Shown here: one piece after another, positions 37,465 through 47,900 of the stretch
How the letters are laid out: every line of letters begins with the position of its first letter
Numbering within the stretch: the stretch's first letter is position 1
Source: Syntrophomonadaceae bacterium
GTDB taxonomy: Bacteria > Bacillota > Syntrophomonadia > Syntrophomonadales > DTU052
Length of the DNA stretch: 64,000 bases
NCBI GenBank assembly: GCA_012728655.1
Contig: JAAYEQ010000012.1
Location: 1-64,000 of the forward strand
Reading direction: 5' to 3'
Program-made: the position numbers and the translations under genes
Notes under the pieces: model-generated
The model's input: only the letters and a program-made list of their open reading frames with translations
The model's database searches: none
Told to the model about the DNA's origin: nothing

Positions 37465-38661
37465 TTATTCAATAAAGCCCGGCTCCGATACCGGCAACAC
37501 ATTATCATCCTCTGCCCGCCCCCGTCCCTCTCGCAGGTAATAACGTGGAACCGCCAGGGACGCCATTGTTCTCTTAACCGGCAGCTCCACCACATCCCCG
37601 GGTTCGACCTCCAACTGAGGAGGAATCTCAGCCAGGCAGAACTGCATAAATACCTTGCCGCGTATATATACAGTCCTTCCGTTAACAGTGGCCGTCAGGG
37701 AGGTTCGGTTAAGATTAAGGAAAGACGCCAACAATTTAACCCCCATCTTCAAGAGGTCAATAATGCCGGCAGGTTTGGGTACTGCTTCAACCCCGAAGCC
37801 GTCGACCAACCCTACGGGGATCACGGCTACCCGGCTGTCACGCGGCAGGCGGTAGGTGCGGTAATACCCCAGATAGCTGCCCCGCTTGAAATCGCGAACC
37901 GCCGTTATCCGGGACTTAAAACGGAAGCATTCTCTCAGGTGTACTTTCGGCATAACCTTCCCCGCCGGGAACTGACCGTATAATACGGTACCCAGTCTCA
38001 CCATATCGAGATGCATATGCGGGTGCCGCAAAAAAGAACTGCTGCTGCAGCAATGTCGCAAGGGTATGCTAATGCCCTGCTTTTCAAGGCTGTCCAGTAA
38101 AGAACGAAAGCGGTTAAACTGTTTGACGGTATAGGCATCATCAACCCCGGCGGCAAAATGAGTGTAAATGCCCTCCAGCTCGATCGCTTCACTGGCACAG
38201 GTATCCCTGACCACCGGTTCCGCTTCGTCGATATCAAGGCCGAATCTTCCCAGGCCGGTATCAATTTTTATATGAACTCGCGCTTTCTTGCCGATCTGAG
38301 CTGCGGCCTTTTCCACCAGGGATAAATCCCGAGCCGACCCGACCGACACTATTATATTATGGTCAATCGCCGTCAGGTATTCTTGGTACAGCAGCGGTGA
38401 AAAAACCATAATATCTTCATCTATCCCGTTGTATCTTAACTGCAGGGCCTCCCGTAAGAAAGTAACCCCCAGCAGGTCCGCTCCGAGCTTTATCAGTTCC
38501 CGGGCCACCGGTACTGCTCCCAATCCATAGGCATTGGCCTTGACCACGGCCATAAGCCGGGTCCCGGGCTGCATCATCCGCCTTATCTCCTGCAGGTTGT
38601 GTCCGATGGCCTCCAAATCAACCTCTATCCACTTGTCCGTTTCCGTCGGCCATTCAGTCAT
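37465..38661 (-). CDS. alr: Alanine racemase family protein
   Basis: PLP racemase that makes D-alanine for peptidoglycan. The 398 residues include the PLP lysine in AVVKANAYGLG (38-48), an HIKIDTGLGRFGL segment and the second catalytic tyrosine in GSYLGYYRTY. Some normally conserved places differ: the usual ANSA segment reads CCSSSS, and IGYADG is VGLVDG. This hints at altered substrate choice or spore-specific function. The start overlaps the end of the FemAB gene by 8 bases. Confidence 0.86.
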   Translation of the reverse strand: MTEWPTETDKWIEVDLEAIGHNLQEIRRMMQPGTRLMAVVKANAYGLGAVPVARELIKLGADLLGVTFLREALQLRYNGIDEDIMVFSPLLYQEYLTAIDHNIIVSVGSARDLSLVEKAAAQIGKKARVHIKIDTGLGRFGLDIDEAEPVVRDTCASEAIELEGIYTHFAAGVDDAYTVKQFNRFRSLLDSLEKQGISIPLRHCCSSSSFLRHPHMHLDMVRLGTVLYGQFPAGKVMPKVHLRECFRFKSRITAVRDFKRGSYLGYYRTYRLPRDSRVAVIPVGLVDGFGVEAVPKPAGIIDLLKMGVKLLASFLNLNRTSLTATVNGRTVYIRGKVFMQFCLAEIPPQLEVEPGDVVELPVKRTMASLAVPRYYLREGRGRAEDDNVLPVSEPGFIE

Positions 38662-39742
38662 GGTTCAGCTTCTTCCTCCAACGTATGATCCGCCTGACGG
38701 TCTTATAGTAGACTGGCAGCACCTGCGTCCATAACCAGTAAAAAAGGGGAGAATAAACCTGATCCCACTCCCCGATAAACTCGGTAAAGGTGGCGGCAAA
38801 CCCCTTTTTGAAGCGGTAGAGCCCGTACAGGGGGTTGTCCTCCGACAGGTCACCGGAAACCCCCCGAAAATCGTAGAGGGTACACCCATTTTCCCGGGCC
38901 CATTTGATCATGGTCCACTGCAAGAGGTAATTGGGCATTACATTGCGGTGTTCGTTGCTGGATGCGCCATAGATGTACCAGGCCTTGTCTCCCAGGATAA
39001 ACGCCAGAGTGCCGGCAATGTACCGCCCCTGATACTCGGCCATAAACAGCCGGGCCTTGCCCCGCTCCACCAGGTGCTCCCAGATCTCCTCGAAATAGCT
39101 GTAATCACGGATAAGAAACCGGTCTCTTTCCGCGGTTTCCTGCAGAATCCGGTAAAACTCTTCCAAATCCCGCTTATCGCCGGCCTGGCGTACAAACACT
39201 CCTTTTCTCGCCGCCAGCCGAATGTTGTATCGGGTTTTTGACGCCATCTGTTCGAGGAGCCGCTCCTCATCGGGGGTAATGTCCAGGCGAAAGACATAGG
39301 TGGGCTGGACTCCCTCAAACCCCTCGGCGGTGGTGGTTTTCCTGAAACCCCGGGATATGAGGTAGTCCCTGAAGGCCTGATGGGAACTTTCAATATCCGG
39401 GTCAATCTTGAGAAAAATCGCCCCGTGCGCCCGGGCCAGGCTGCGCACCCCCTCAAACAGGCGGTCCAGCAGGTCATGATCATCGATATCCGCTACCGGT
39501 CCCCGTGGGGCATAAAAGATCGATTTATTCATTCCGGGCAAAGGCAGCCTGCGCTTGAGAACAAGTATGGCACCCCTGATGCGTCCGTCTTCATACAACG
39601 CCACCGGCAGTGGTACCCACCCCATGCTCCGCTTGACCTCACCCCATTCTCGGCTTTGGAGTATATGCCCTTTGGGATGGCCGGATACAAACCGATCGTA
39701 TTCATCTGCCTGGGACGGTTCAACCACCTTAACAATAGCCAT
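38654..39742 (-). CDS. FemAB/FemX-type peptidoglycan aminoacyl transferase
   Basis: Uses aminoacyl-tRNA to add amino acids to lipid II or wall stem peptides. The 362 residues show two acyltransferase-like domains; family segments include SREWGEVKRSMGW (31-43), FYAPRGPVAD (74-84), and the C-terminal LYDFRGVSG with NPLYGLYRFKKGF. There is no coiled-coil arm typical of S. aureus FemA, so it is closer to FemX. It overlaps the alanine racemase gene, which fits a shared wall-synthesis role. A -10 TATAAT lies at 39791-39796. Confidence 0.88.
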   Translation of the reverse strand: MAIVKVVEPSQADEYDRFVSGHPKGHILQSREWGEVKRSMGWVPLPVALYEDGRIRGAILVLKRRLPLPGMNKSIFYAPRGPVADIDDHDLLDRLFEGVRSLARAHGAIFLKIDPDIESSHQAFRDYLISRGFRKTTTAEGFEGVQPTYVFRLDITPDEERLLEQMASKTRYNIRLAARKGVFVRQAGDKRDLEEFYRILQETAERDRFLIRDYSYFEEIWEHLVERGKARLFMAEYQGRYIAGTLAFILGDKAWYIYGASSNEHRNVMPNYLLQWTMIKWARENGCTLYDFRGVSGDLSEDNPLYGLYRFKKGFAATFTEFIGEWDQVYSPLFYWLWTQVLPVYYKTVRRIIRWRKKLNHD

Positions 39743-40088
39743 AGCATCCTTCGCTTTCCATAAAAACTTTCCAACCCCAATCTTAGAATTATTATACCTT
39801 GGTTGACCCTGACAAAAACAATTCCATTAACGGAAAATTGCTGCAGGAAATGTCCTCCCTGAGTCGAATAGTTCTATACGCTGGTCGCCGGTAACCGAAA
39901 CAGCCGCAGCAATAACAACGATTTCAACTCTTCATCGTATGGCCTCAAATGCAACCTGCCTCATGCGACCTCGGAAACGTCGATATCTCTTACCCTTCGG
40001 AACCGAAATACGTGCATCCGCAGGCGGGAGGTGATTATTCGGCCAGTTTCAATTATACCCGATCATACAGATCAGAGGAGGTAAAAGG
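39743..40088. promoter_or_regulatory. Divergent promoter region between the FemAB gene and thiolase
   Basis: Minus side: a perfect -10 TATAAT (39791-39796) with a weak -35, about 49 bases before the FemAB gene start. Plus side: candidate -10 elements TTATAC (40051-40056) and CATACAG near 40064, weak -35. A 12-bp palindrome, ttcggaaccgaa (39996-40007), might be an operator. No other gene seen. Confidence 0.45.
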
Positions 40089-41267
40089 ATGAGAGAAGTT
40101 GTTATCTTAAGCGGTGTCAGAACTGCAATCGGCGATTATATGGGAAGTCTCAGCAGTTTCAGCGCGGTCGAGCTGGGCATAGCTGCCGGCAAAGCGGCCA
40201 TTGAAAGAGCCGGTATCAAACCCGATCAGATTGAGGAAGTAGCGGCCGGCCATGTTTACCAGGGGGGTAATAAAGGCAATACCGGACGGCAGGTGTGTCT
40301 GGGAGTAGGATGTCCGGTTGAAACCGTGGCCCTTACCATCAACCAGCAGTGCCCTTCATCAATGCGGGCCACAGAAATCATCTGCCAGCAGATCCTGCTG
40401 AACAAAATCGATGTGGGCATGGTGGTCGGTATTGAAAGCATGAGCAACTGCGTTTATATGATCCAGAAAGCCCGCCAGGGGCTCAGAATGGGAGACGCCA
40501 AACTGCTGGATCAGTTGCTCTATGACGGACTTATCGATGCTTTCAACGATTATCATATGGGGATAACAGCGGAAAATCTGGCGGAGATGTATAACATCAG
40601 CCGTGAAGAACAGGATGAATGGGCGTTAATGAGCCACCAGCGCGCCTGCGCCGCCATTGCGGAAGGCCGGTTCAAAGAAGAAATCGTGCCGGTTGAGGTT
40701 AAAACCAAAAAGGGAACCGTGATATTTGAGGTCGACGAACACCCCCGGGCCGATACCAATATGGAGAGTTTATCGAAACTGAAGCCGGCCTTCAAAAAAG
40801 ATGGGACGGTAACCGCCGGCAACGCTTCCGGGCTTAACGACGGGGGTGCCGCCATGATCCTGACCCACCGCGAAAAGGCGGCGGAGATGGGGCTCAAACC
40901 GCTGGCGAAAATCGTGAGCACGGCTTCGGCCGCAGTTGACCCCAAAATCATGGGCATCGGGGTAGTACCGGCGGTGCACAAAGCCCTGAAGTACGCCGGG
41001 CTGACCAAAGAGGATATCGGGTTGTGGGAGCTGAACGAAGCCTTTGCCGCTCAGGTTATAGCCTGCAACCGGGAATTGAAGATCGACAAGAGCATCATCA
41101 ACGTCAACGGCTCCGGGGTTTCATTGGGACATCCGGTAGGGCAGACGGGTGTGCGCCTGATAATAACCCTGGTCCATGAAATGAGAAGACGGGGCGTCAA
41201 ATACGGAGTAGCCTCGCTCTGCGCCGGCGGCGGTCCCGCCTGTGCCACCGTGGTGGAGCTCATTTAA
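40089..41267 (+). CDS. Acetyl-CoA C-acetyltransferase (thiolase)
   Basis: Condenses two acetyl-CoA or cleaves acetoacetyl-CoA, as in butyrate and syntrophic fatty-acid metabolism. The 392 residues have the active-site cysteine C88 (INQQCPSSMRA), the GHPVGQTG histidine motif and the second cysteine in SLCAGGGPA near the end. AGGAGG precedes the ATG. It is the only plus-strand enzyme gene in the first 57 kb and interrupts the spo0F-pyrG order, which suggests insertion. It converges on pyrG, with a shared bidirectional terminator. Confidence 0.93.
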   Translation: MREVVILSGVRTAIGDYMGSLSSFSAVELGIAAGKAAIERAGIKPDQIEEVAAGHVYQGGNKGNTGRQVCLGVGCPVETVALTINQQCPSSMRATEIICQQILLNKIDVGMVVGIESMSNCVYMIQKARQGLRMGDAKLLDQLLYDGLIDAFNDYHMGITAENLAEMYNISREEQDEWALMSHQRACAAIAEGRFKEEIVPVEVKTKKGTVIFEVDEHPRADTNMESLSKLKPAFKKDGTVTAGNASGLNDGGAAMILTHREKAAEMGLKPLAKIVSTASAAVDPKIMGIGVVPAVHKALKYAGLTKEDIGLWELNEAFAAQVIACNRELKIDKSIINVNGSGVSLGHPVGQTGVRLIITLVHEMRRRGVKYGVASLCAGGGPACATVVELI

Positions 41268-41333
41268 CCGCCATAACCACCGGGTGAAAAAGACCATAAT
41301 CAGCCGGGTTGACAGCCTGGTCGGGAAAATTAA

Positions 41334-41364
41334 AGGGGTTCGGTTAAACGGCGGCCGAACCCCT
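41334..41364. terminator. Bidirectional terminator between thiolase and pyrG
   Basis: A 10-bp perfect stem (aggggttcgg 41334-41343, ccgaacccct 41355-41364) with an 11-base loop. On the minus strand it is followed by ttaattttccc, a good U-tract for pyrG; on the plus strand by gttattgtcgtc, a weaker one for thiolase. Confidence 0.82.
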
Positions 41365-41388
41365 GTTATTGTCGTCTTGCTTCAGGCT

Positions 41389-43050
<1,662 letters not shown>

Positions 43051-43057
43051 TCAGCGG

Positions 43058-43693
43058 TCAAATATAAGAATAGTCCAGAACAACCACCTCGGGCAGTGAA
43101 GCCATTCCTTCCCTCGCTATTTCCAAATACGGCAGTTTGGCAACCCGTTCATAGTGCCGGGTAAAATCCTCCAACGGCGCCACGTTAATATTACAGGGCG
43201 GGGCTTTAAAGTGCATGGGAACGGTAACTCGCGGTTTCATGGCGGCCACAAGCTTTACCGCTTCGTCGGCGGTTATGGTGTAGGTCCCTCCCACCGGAAC
43301 GAGAAGAACATCCACCTCGCCTATTGCCTCCACCTGCTCGGGTTCGAGCAGGTGTCCCAGGTCTCCGAGGTGGCATACCGTCAAGCCCTCTGCTTTTATC
43401 ACAAAAATAGTATTTCTCCCTCTAAGCCGGCCCTTCTCCTTGTCATGAAAACTGGGAACCCCAAGAATCTCTACTTCCCGGAAGCGGGTTTCTCCGGGAG
43501 AGGACACAATCCGGGGTTCTCCCGCAACCCAATCCACCGCATTATGATCATAGTGATCATGGCTTACTGTGACCAGGTCGGCTGAAACACTGGGAATACG
43601 ATACCCGGTGCTTTCATCAAACGGGTCGGTGATGATGCGGGTCGCTCCGGTTTCTATCAGGAAAGAAGCGTGCCCCAACCAAATAATCTTCAT
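43058..43693 (-). CDS. Metallo-beta-lactamase-fold hydrolase (UPF0173 type)
   Basis: The 211 residues begin KIIWLGHASFLIETG and carry the metal-binding HDHYDHN motif (45-51), a second histidine in LGDLGHL (113-119) and HFKAPP near the end. The family includes UlaG-like lactonases and many uncharacterised hydrolases. Function here is unknown; it lies between pyrG and rpoE. Confidence 0.85.
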   Translation of the reverse strand: MKIIWLGHASFLIETGATRIITDPFDESTGYRIPSVSADLVTVSHDHYDHNAVDWVAGEPRIVSSPGETRFREVEILGVPSFHDKEKGRLRGRNTIFVIKAEGLTVCHLGDLGHLLEPEQVEAIGEVDVLLVPVGGTYTITADEAVKLVAAMKPRVTVPMHFKAPPCNINVAPLEDFTRHYERVAKLPYLEIAREGMASLPEVVVLDYSYI

Positions 43694-43720
43694 TAAAATC
43701 CAACCTCCTGTTCCATACTT

Positions 43721-43933
43721 TTATTCTTCTCTCAGAACCCAGTAGCCCTCGCCAATATGGTTAAGCCGATGATCAACATTGATCCTGGTATAAATCGAAG
43801 CCATAGTTTTTGGATCCTTGGATAAATTCATGCGTTCAATAATCTCTTCGACCAGGTCCCGGTAAAAAACCGGTCCCCCTTTTTCCGCGATGATAGCGTA
43901 GGCACAATCAGCCTCATTCTTTTTTTCCATCAA
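43721..43933 (-). CDS. rpoE: RNA polymerase delta subunit, short form (HARE-HTH only)
   Basis: The 70 residues cover only the N-terminal HARE-HTH domain (AYAIIAEKGGPVFYRDLVEEI and YTRINVDHRLNHIGEGYWVLRE). The long acidic tail of the Bacillus delta subunit (about 100 residues) is missing, although the stop codon (TAA at 43721-43723) is natural and not a frameshift. Position next to pyrG and argS supports rpoE. It should bind RNA polymerase but cannot displace nucleic acids the way the acidic tail does. Start TTG (GGAGGAGG upstream) or the ATG right after it. Confidence 0.8.
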   Translation of the reverse strand: MMEKKNEADCAYAIIAEKGGPVFYRDLVEEIIERMNLSKDPKTMASIYTRINVDHRLNHIGEGYWVLREE

Positions 43934-44037
43934 CCATCGCCTCCTCCAAACATGGACGTCATATCCCTTTGATCCAGAATTATATCCCTTCTCCAGGAGC
44001 TACGCACAGGGTTCTGTACCTCAGCCTGAGGTCGGGT

Positions 44038-45720
44038 TTACATCCTCTCCGGAGCATTCACCCCAATCATGTTCAGGGCATTCTTTATGGTTATTTTCAC
44101 CGCCTGCATCAGAATCAACCTGGCATCCCGAAGCTTTTTATCATCGGTTATAACCCGGTGATGGTTGTAAAAGCTGTGCAAAAGACCCGCCAGGTCAAGT
44201 ACATAGTGGGGGATCCTCTGCGGTGCCAGGGTCCGGCCGGCGATTCTTACCTCCTCGGGAAACTCGGCCAGTTTCCGCAAAAGCTCGAGTTCTTCCGGTT
44301 CTTTTAAGACATGGAGGTCGGTATCCTCCACCCGGGGGAATTCGATGTCCTGGGCCCTGCTCTGACGCAGGATGCTGCATATCCTGGCATGGGCGTACTG
44401 GGCATAATAAACCGGGTTCTCCTGCCCCTCCTTTTTGGCCAGATCCAGATCAAAATCCAGATGGCTGTCGGGGCTGCGCATAACAAAAAAGAAGCGGGCG
44501 GCATCCTTGCCTACCTCGTCAATCAGTTCATCCAGGGTAACCAGGGTTCCGGTTCGCTTTGACATCCTGACAATCTCTCCGCCTCGGTACAGCCTGACCA
44601 ACTGCATGAGCACCACATCCAAGCGATCCGGATCGTAACCCAGAGCTTCCATAGCCCCCTTCATGCGGGCTACATGCCCGTGGTGATCGGCGCCCCATAC
44701 GTTGATCACCCAGTCGAATCCCCGCTGGAACTTGTTGCGGTGATAGGCTATATCCGCAGCAAAATAGGTGGGGACCCCGTTGTTTCGTATAACAACCTCG
44801 TCCTTTTCATCCTTGAAGAGCGTTGACTTAAACCATTTGGCCCCATCCATTTCATAAATATACCCTTTGTCGGCCAGTTCCTTTATAACCGCTTCAACCT
44901 CGCCGGATTCATGGAGGGTACTTTCGGCGAACCAAACATCGTACTCAATCCCAAAACGGTTCAAGGTCTTTCTGATATACTCGATCCTTCGGTCCAGGGC
45001 AAACCCCGTAAGCTTCCGCCTTCTGTCCTCGGAATTGAGTTCCAGGAGACAGTCCCCGAATTCGTCTATGGCTTCCTTTACGGTATCGATAACATCCTGC
45101 CCCATATAGCCGGATTCAGGCATGCTGAACGGCTCGCCCAGCAGTTCCAGGTAGCGGGCCTCCAGCGAAGCCCCGAACAGTTCAATCTGGTTTCCGGCAT
45201 CATTGATATAAAATTCCCGCTCCACCTCATATCCGCAGGCGTCAAGGATGTTGGCCAGTGTATCCCCGATGGCACCGCCCCGGGCATTGCCCATATGCAA
45301 GTCACCGGTGGGATTGGCGCTCACGAATTCCACCTGTACCTTCTTGCCGTTTTTTTGAGCCGCCCGGCCGAAGTCATCACCCATGGAAAGGATAACCGGC
45401 GGCACTGAATAAACCCAGTCCGGATTGAGGTAAAAGTTGATAAACCCGGCGCCCGCCACCTCAACCTTTCGAACCAGCGAGGGTTTAAGCGACAGATGCT
45501 CCGTAATCAATTCGGCGATCTTGCGGGGAGCCATTCTGGCCTCCCGAGCCATTATCATGGCCACGTTGGCGGCAAAGTCCCCGTGATTCCTTTCCCGGGG
45601 TACTTCAATAACATAGTCGGGAATAGCTGAGAAGACCAGTTTCTCATTGTTTCGAAGCGTCTTCAGGGCCTCATCAATCGCTTCCCGTAACTGACCCTTA
45701 ATGTCCTCAATAAAATTCAC
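44038..45720 (-). CDS. argS: Arginyl-tRNA synthetase
   Basis: Charges tRNA-Arg. The 560 residues have the N-terminal Add1 domain (about 1-100), the HIGH-type motif in [16 protein letters not shown] (about 134-149), the KMSKS-type [16 protein letters not shown] and an anticodon-binding helical domain ending [19 protein letters not shown] lies upstream. No T-box leader was recognised. Confidence 0.97.
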   Translation of the reverse strand: MNFIEDIKGQLREAIDEALKTLRNNEKLVFSAIPDYVIEVPRERNHGDFAANVAMIMAREARMAPRKIAELITEHLSLKPSLVRKVEVAGAGFINFYLNPDWVYSVPPVILSMGDDFGRAAQKNGKKVQVEFVSANPTGDLHMGNARGGAIGDTLANILDACGYEVEREFYINDAGNQIELFGASLEARYLELLGEPFSMPESGYMGQDVIDTVKEAIDEFGDCLLELNSEDRRRKLTGFALDRRIEYIRKTLNRFGIEYDVWFAESTLHESGEVEAVIKELADKGYIYEMDGAKWFKSTLFKDEKDEVVIRNNGVPTYFAADIAYHRNKFQRGFDWVINVWGADHHGHVARMKGAMEALGYDPDRLDVVLMQLVRLYRGGEIVRMSKRTGTLVTLDELIDEVGKDAARFFFVMRSPDSHLDFDLDLAKKEGQENPVYYAQYAHARICSILRQSRAQDIEFPRVEDTDLHVLKEPEELELLRKLAEFPEEVRIAGRTLAPQRIPHYVLDLAGLLHSFYNHHRVITDDKKLRDARLILMQAVKITIKNALNMIGVNAPERM

Positions 45721-46016
45721 ATATAATACCTCCTAGTTCCCAGACTCCCCTGACCGGGTCCACCGGCACCCGGGTTCAACTTCGGCCTCTGCTCTGTATC
45801 TTGCGATGAGGTTGCCGGACAACCCGGCCTGAAATTTGCGCTTGATATGATTTTTCCCCCGGAAATGAGGGCAAATTATTCGTAAAGCCGTCAATATCAA
45901 TATTTCACTGCTGCCGGCCGGTTCAAACCGACGACGGCTACCGATGCCTTTATCCGGGGACTTTCCTGAACCCAATCGTCAGTCAGAATCAATCGCCATA
46001 CAATCAAGGGGGGAAA
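45721..46016. other. Gap between argS and the small plus-strand gene
   Basis: These 296 bases contain no open reading frame with good support. A GGTGGACCC stretch in the argS leader (45755-45763) resembles a T-box bulge only loosely. The plus gene has CATACAAT (45997-46004) near its ribosome site, without a matching -35. Confidence 0.4.
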
Positions 46017-46358
46017 ATGATGCATCTTGCTCCCGGCCAACGAGCTATCCTGTCCTACTACAGCAGTTTGACGCAGGCGGAGCAGGCGGCTCGAGAACTG
46101 AGAAAAGCCGGTTTCCGCTCAATAGAAATCGAGAAAATACCCAAACAGAGCTTCCCCGGTGACGATTCACTGCGGTCTTACGCCGCCGGCGTTGCTCAAC
46201 TGATGCATTCAGTTGCCGACATGGAGGTCCAGCCCACCGGATGGCCGGTCACCGAACCTCTGGAGAGTCATGCCTACATGATCACGCTGGTAGTCGACCG
46301 GCAAAACGCAAACCAAGCTTTATCCATCGTAAGAAAATATGCCTCCATTGTCAATTAG
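46017..46358 (+). CDS. Conserved-type hypothetical protein, GSP17M-like fold
   Basis: The 113 residues show the pattern of a small alpha-beta sandwich like the general stress protein 17M: ILSYYSSLTQAEQAARELRKAGFRSIEIEKI at the start and YMITLVVDRQNANQALSIVRKYASI at the end. GGGGGGAAA precedes the ATG. It lies alone on the plus strand, converging on the M1 peptidase. No catalytic residues recognised; role unknown. Confidence 0.65.
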   Translation: MMHLAPGQRAILSYYSSLTQAEQAARELRKAGFRSIEIEKIPKQSFPGDDSLRSYAAGVAQLMHSVADMEVQPTGWPVTEPLESHAYMITLVVDRQNANQALSIVRKYASIVN

Positions 46359-46385
46359 GCCTTGCCGGTTCAATAACCACATCAC

Positions 46386-47846
46386 CTAATGGGTTTTAAA
46401 CCATTTTTCAAAAAAGGATTCCATTGAGGTCCGGGAATGCTGGGAGATGATCCGGCACAGGTCTTCGGTGGTGGCGGTTTTGAATTTATAGGTTGCCAGA
46501 TAGCTCCGAAGTATCTTCAGGACCTGCCCCTCTCCCAACTCCTCCTCCAACTGTAACCAGAAACTCTCTCCTCCCTGATAGGCGGTGTCCAGGTAAGTGT
46601 CCTTGGAATGGATTTCAGTCAGGGCCTGTTCCAGATTAACCAGCTTCTTCCCCGATCGCCCCTGAACCGAACGGTATTCAACCTCCTCCAGGTACTTGCG
46701 GGCCGACCAGTTGGCCAACCCTTCATCCAGCCAGGGCTCCTGCAGCTGGTTGTTGCCCACCATGTCATACCACCACTGGTGTGCTATCTCATGAGCCACC
46801 AAATAGGCCCGGCGCTGTTCATTAAATCTGGGGTTGAACACCTCGTCGGTGAAAAAGATCAGCCCCGAATACTCCATGCCCTGGAAGCCTTCCATCGGTC
46901 CCTGTACCAGAAACAACTGGGGACGGGCATAAGATCCAAAGGTGCGGTTGTAAAACTTGACAACGGCTACCGCCTGTTCCAAAACAGCTTTCTCCACCTC
47001 CGGGAAGCGGCCGTTAAAGAACCCGACGATATTGATGTCGTCCGCTTTAACATGATACATCTTATAGTTGTACGCAGCGGCCAGAGCAAAATCCCGTACA
47101 CGTTCGGCCTTGATCAGCATGGTCTGCCAGCCTGTATCCTCGGCTTCGATAGAGAGGATGTCTCCCGAGGCTGCGATCTGATAAGCTTCCGGCACCCAAA
47201 GCCTGACGGTGTAGTCCGCACACTGCGTGTAAAACGGGTCCCCAAACTTCGTATTAATCGAAGTATGCCAGCCTCGGTCATCCTTCACGTTCAGCACCGG
47301 ATAAAAATTCCCCATGAGAATAACCCCGTCTTTACTGCCGTAGCGATAGGCGGCCTGCGGAATCCGGGCTTTCCATTCCAGCTTCAGGGTCACCTCTTCC
47401 CCGACCTTGATCGGTTCCGGGAGATGAATGCGGTAGGAGATGCCCAAATCCTCTCCGGCTGCTGTTGCACCGTTTACCGTCACCGAAGAAATGGTGAGCC
47501 ACCCGGGGTCAAATCCGGAATAGTAGGCCGACATCGGCGCGGGAGTTGTGGCCCTGTCTTTCATGACATTGGGGTAGGTAGTCAGCCACAACTCCGTAAG
47601 TTCGGCATCTGTTGTGTTGCGAGAAGTGATGACGGAGCGTCCGTGAAGCTCCAGTTTAATCGGATCGAGCCGCAATTCCATATGGTACGAAGTATGATGG
47701 GGAGCCGGGAACAGATTATCTTCAGAGAGAGGCGCTGTTTGGCTGGTAATAACACTCTTGGTTGTTCCATAGATCCCTTTTATCCATACCACGCAAACAA
47801 GCGCCACAATCAGGGTCAACCATAACCAGGTATTGCTCTTCCTCAA
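46386..47846 (-). CDS. Membrane-anchored M1-family metallopeptidase
   Basis: Zinc aminopeptidase of the M1 (gluzincin) family. The 486 residues begin with a probable signal anchor (about 7-25, WLWLTLIVALVCVVWIKGIY) and continue with the beta-rich N-terminal domain. Catalytic motifs follow: GMEYSGLIFF (GxMEN-like), HEIAHQWW (zinc ligands and catalytic glutamate) and NQLQEPWLDEGLANW with the third ligand. The C-terminal HEAT-like domain is short. It is the last gene of the surface operon, 54 bases after an SLH gene, and should act outside the membrane. Confidence 0.88.
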   Translation of the reverse strand: MRKSNTWLWLTLIVALVCVVWIKGIYGTTKSVITSQTAPLSEDNLFPAPHHTSYHMELRLDPIKLELHGRSVITSRNTTDAELTELWLTTYPNVMKDRATTPAPMSAYYSGFDPGWLTISSVTVNGATAAGEDLGISYRIHLPEPIKVGEEVTLKLEWKARIPQAAYRYGSKDGVILMGNFYPVLNVKDDRGWHTSINTKFGDPFYTQCADYTVRLWVPEAYQIAASGDILSIEAEDTGWQTMLIKAERVRDFALAAAYNYKMYHVKADDINIVGFFNGRFPEVEKAVLEQAVAVVKFYNRTFGSYARPQLFLVQGPMEGFQGMEYSGLIFFTDEVFNPRFNEQRRAYLVAHEIAHQWWYDMVGNNQLQEPWLDEGLANWSARKYLEEVEYRSVQGRSGKKLVNLEQALTEIHSKDTYLDTAYQGGESFWLQLEEELGEGQVLKILRSYLATYKFKTATTEDLCRIISQHSRTSMESFFEKWFKTH

Positions 47847-47900
47847 TTCAACTAACCGCCTATCTTAAGATGCTATCCCCGCTTCATCCGGCCAATCCGG

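Noticed and set aside
45721..45800. T-box-like GGTGGACCC in the argS leader
   Set aside because: The conserved T-box sequence is not met, and no stem I specifier loop or antiterminator pair was found.
45997..46004. CATACAAT resembling a sigma-E -10 before the plus-strand hypothetical gene
   Set aside because: No matching -35 at the right distance, and it would start transcription inside the ribosome-binding site.
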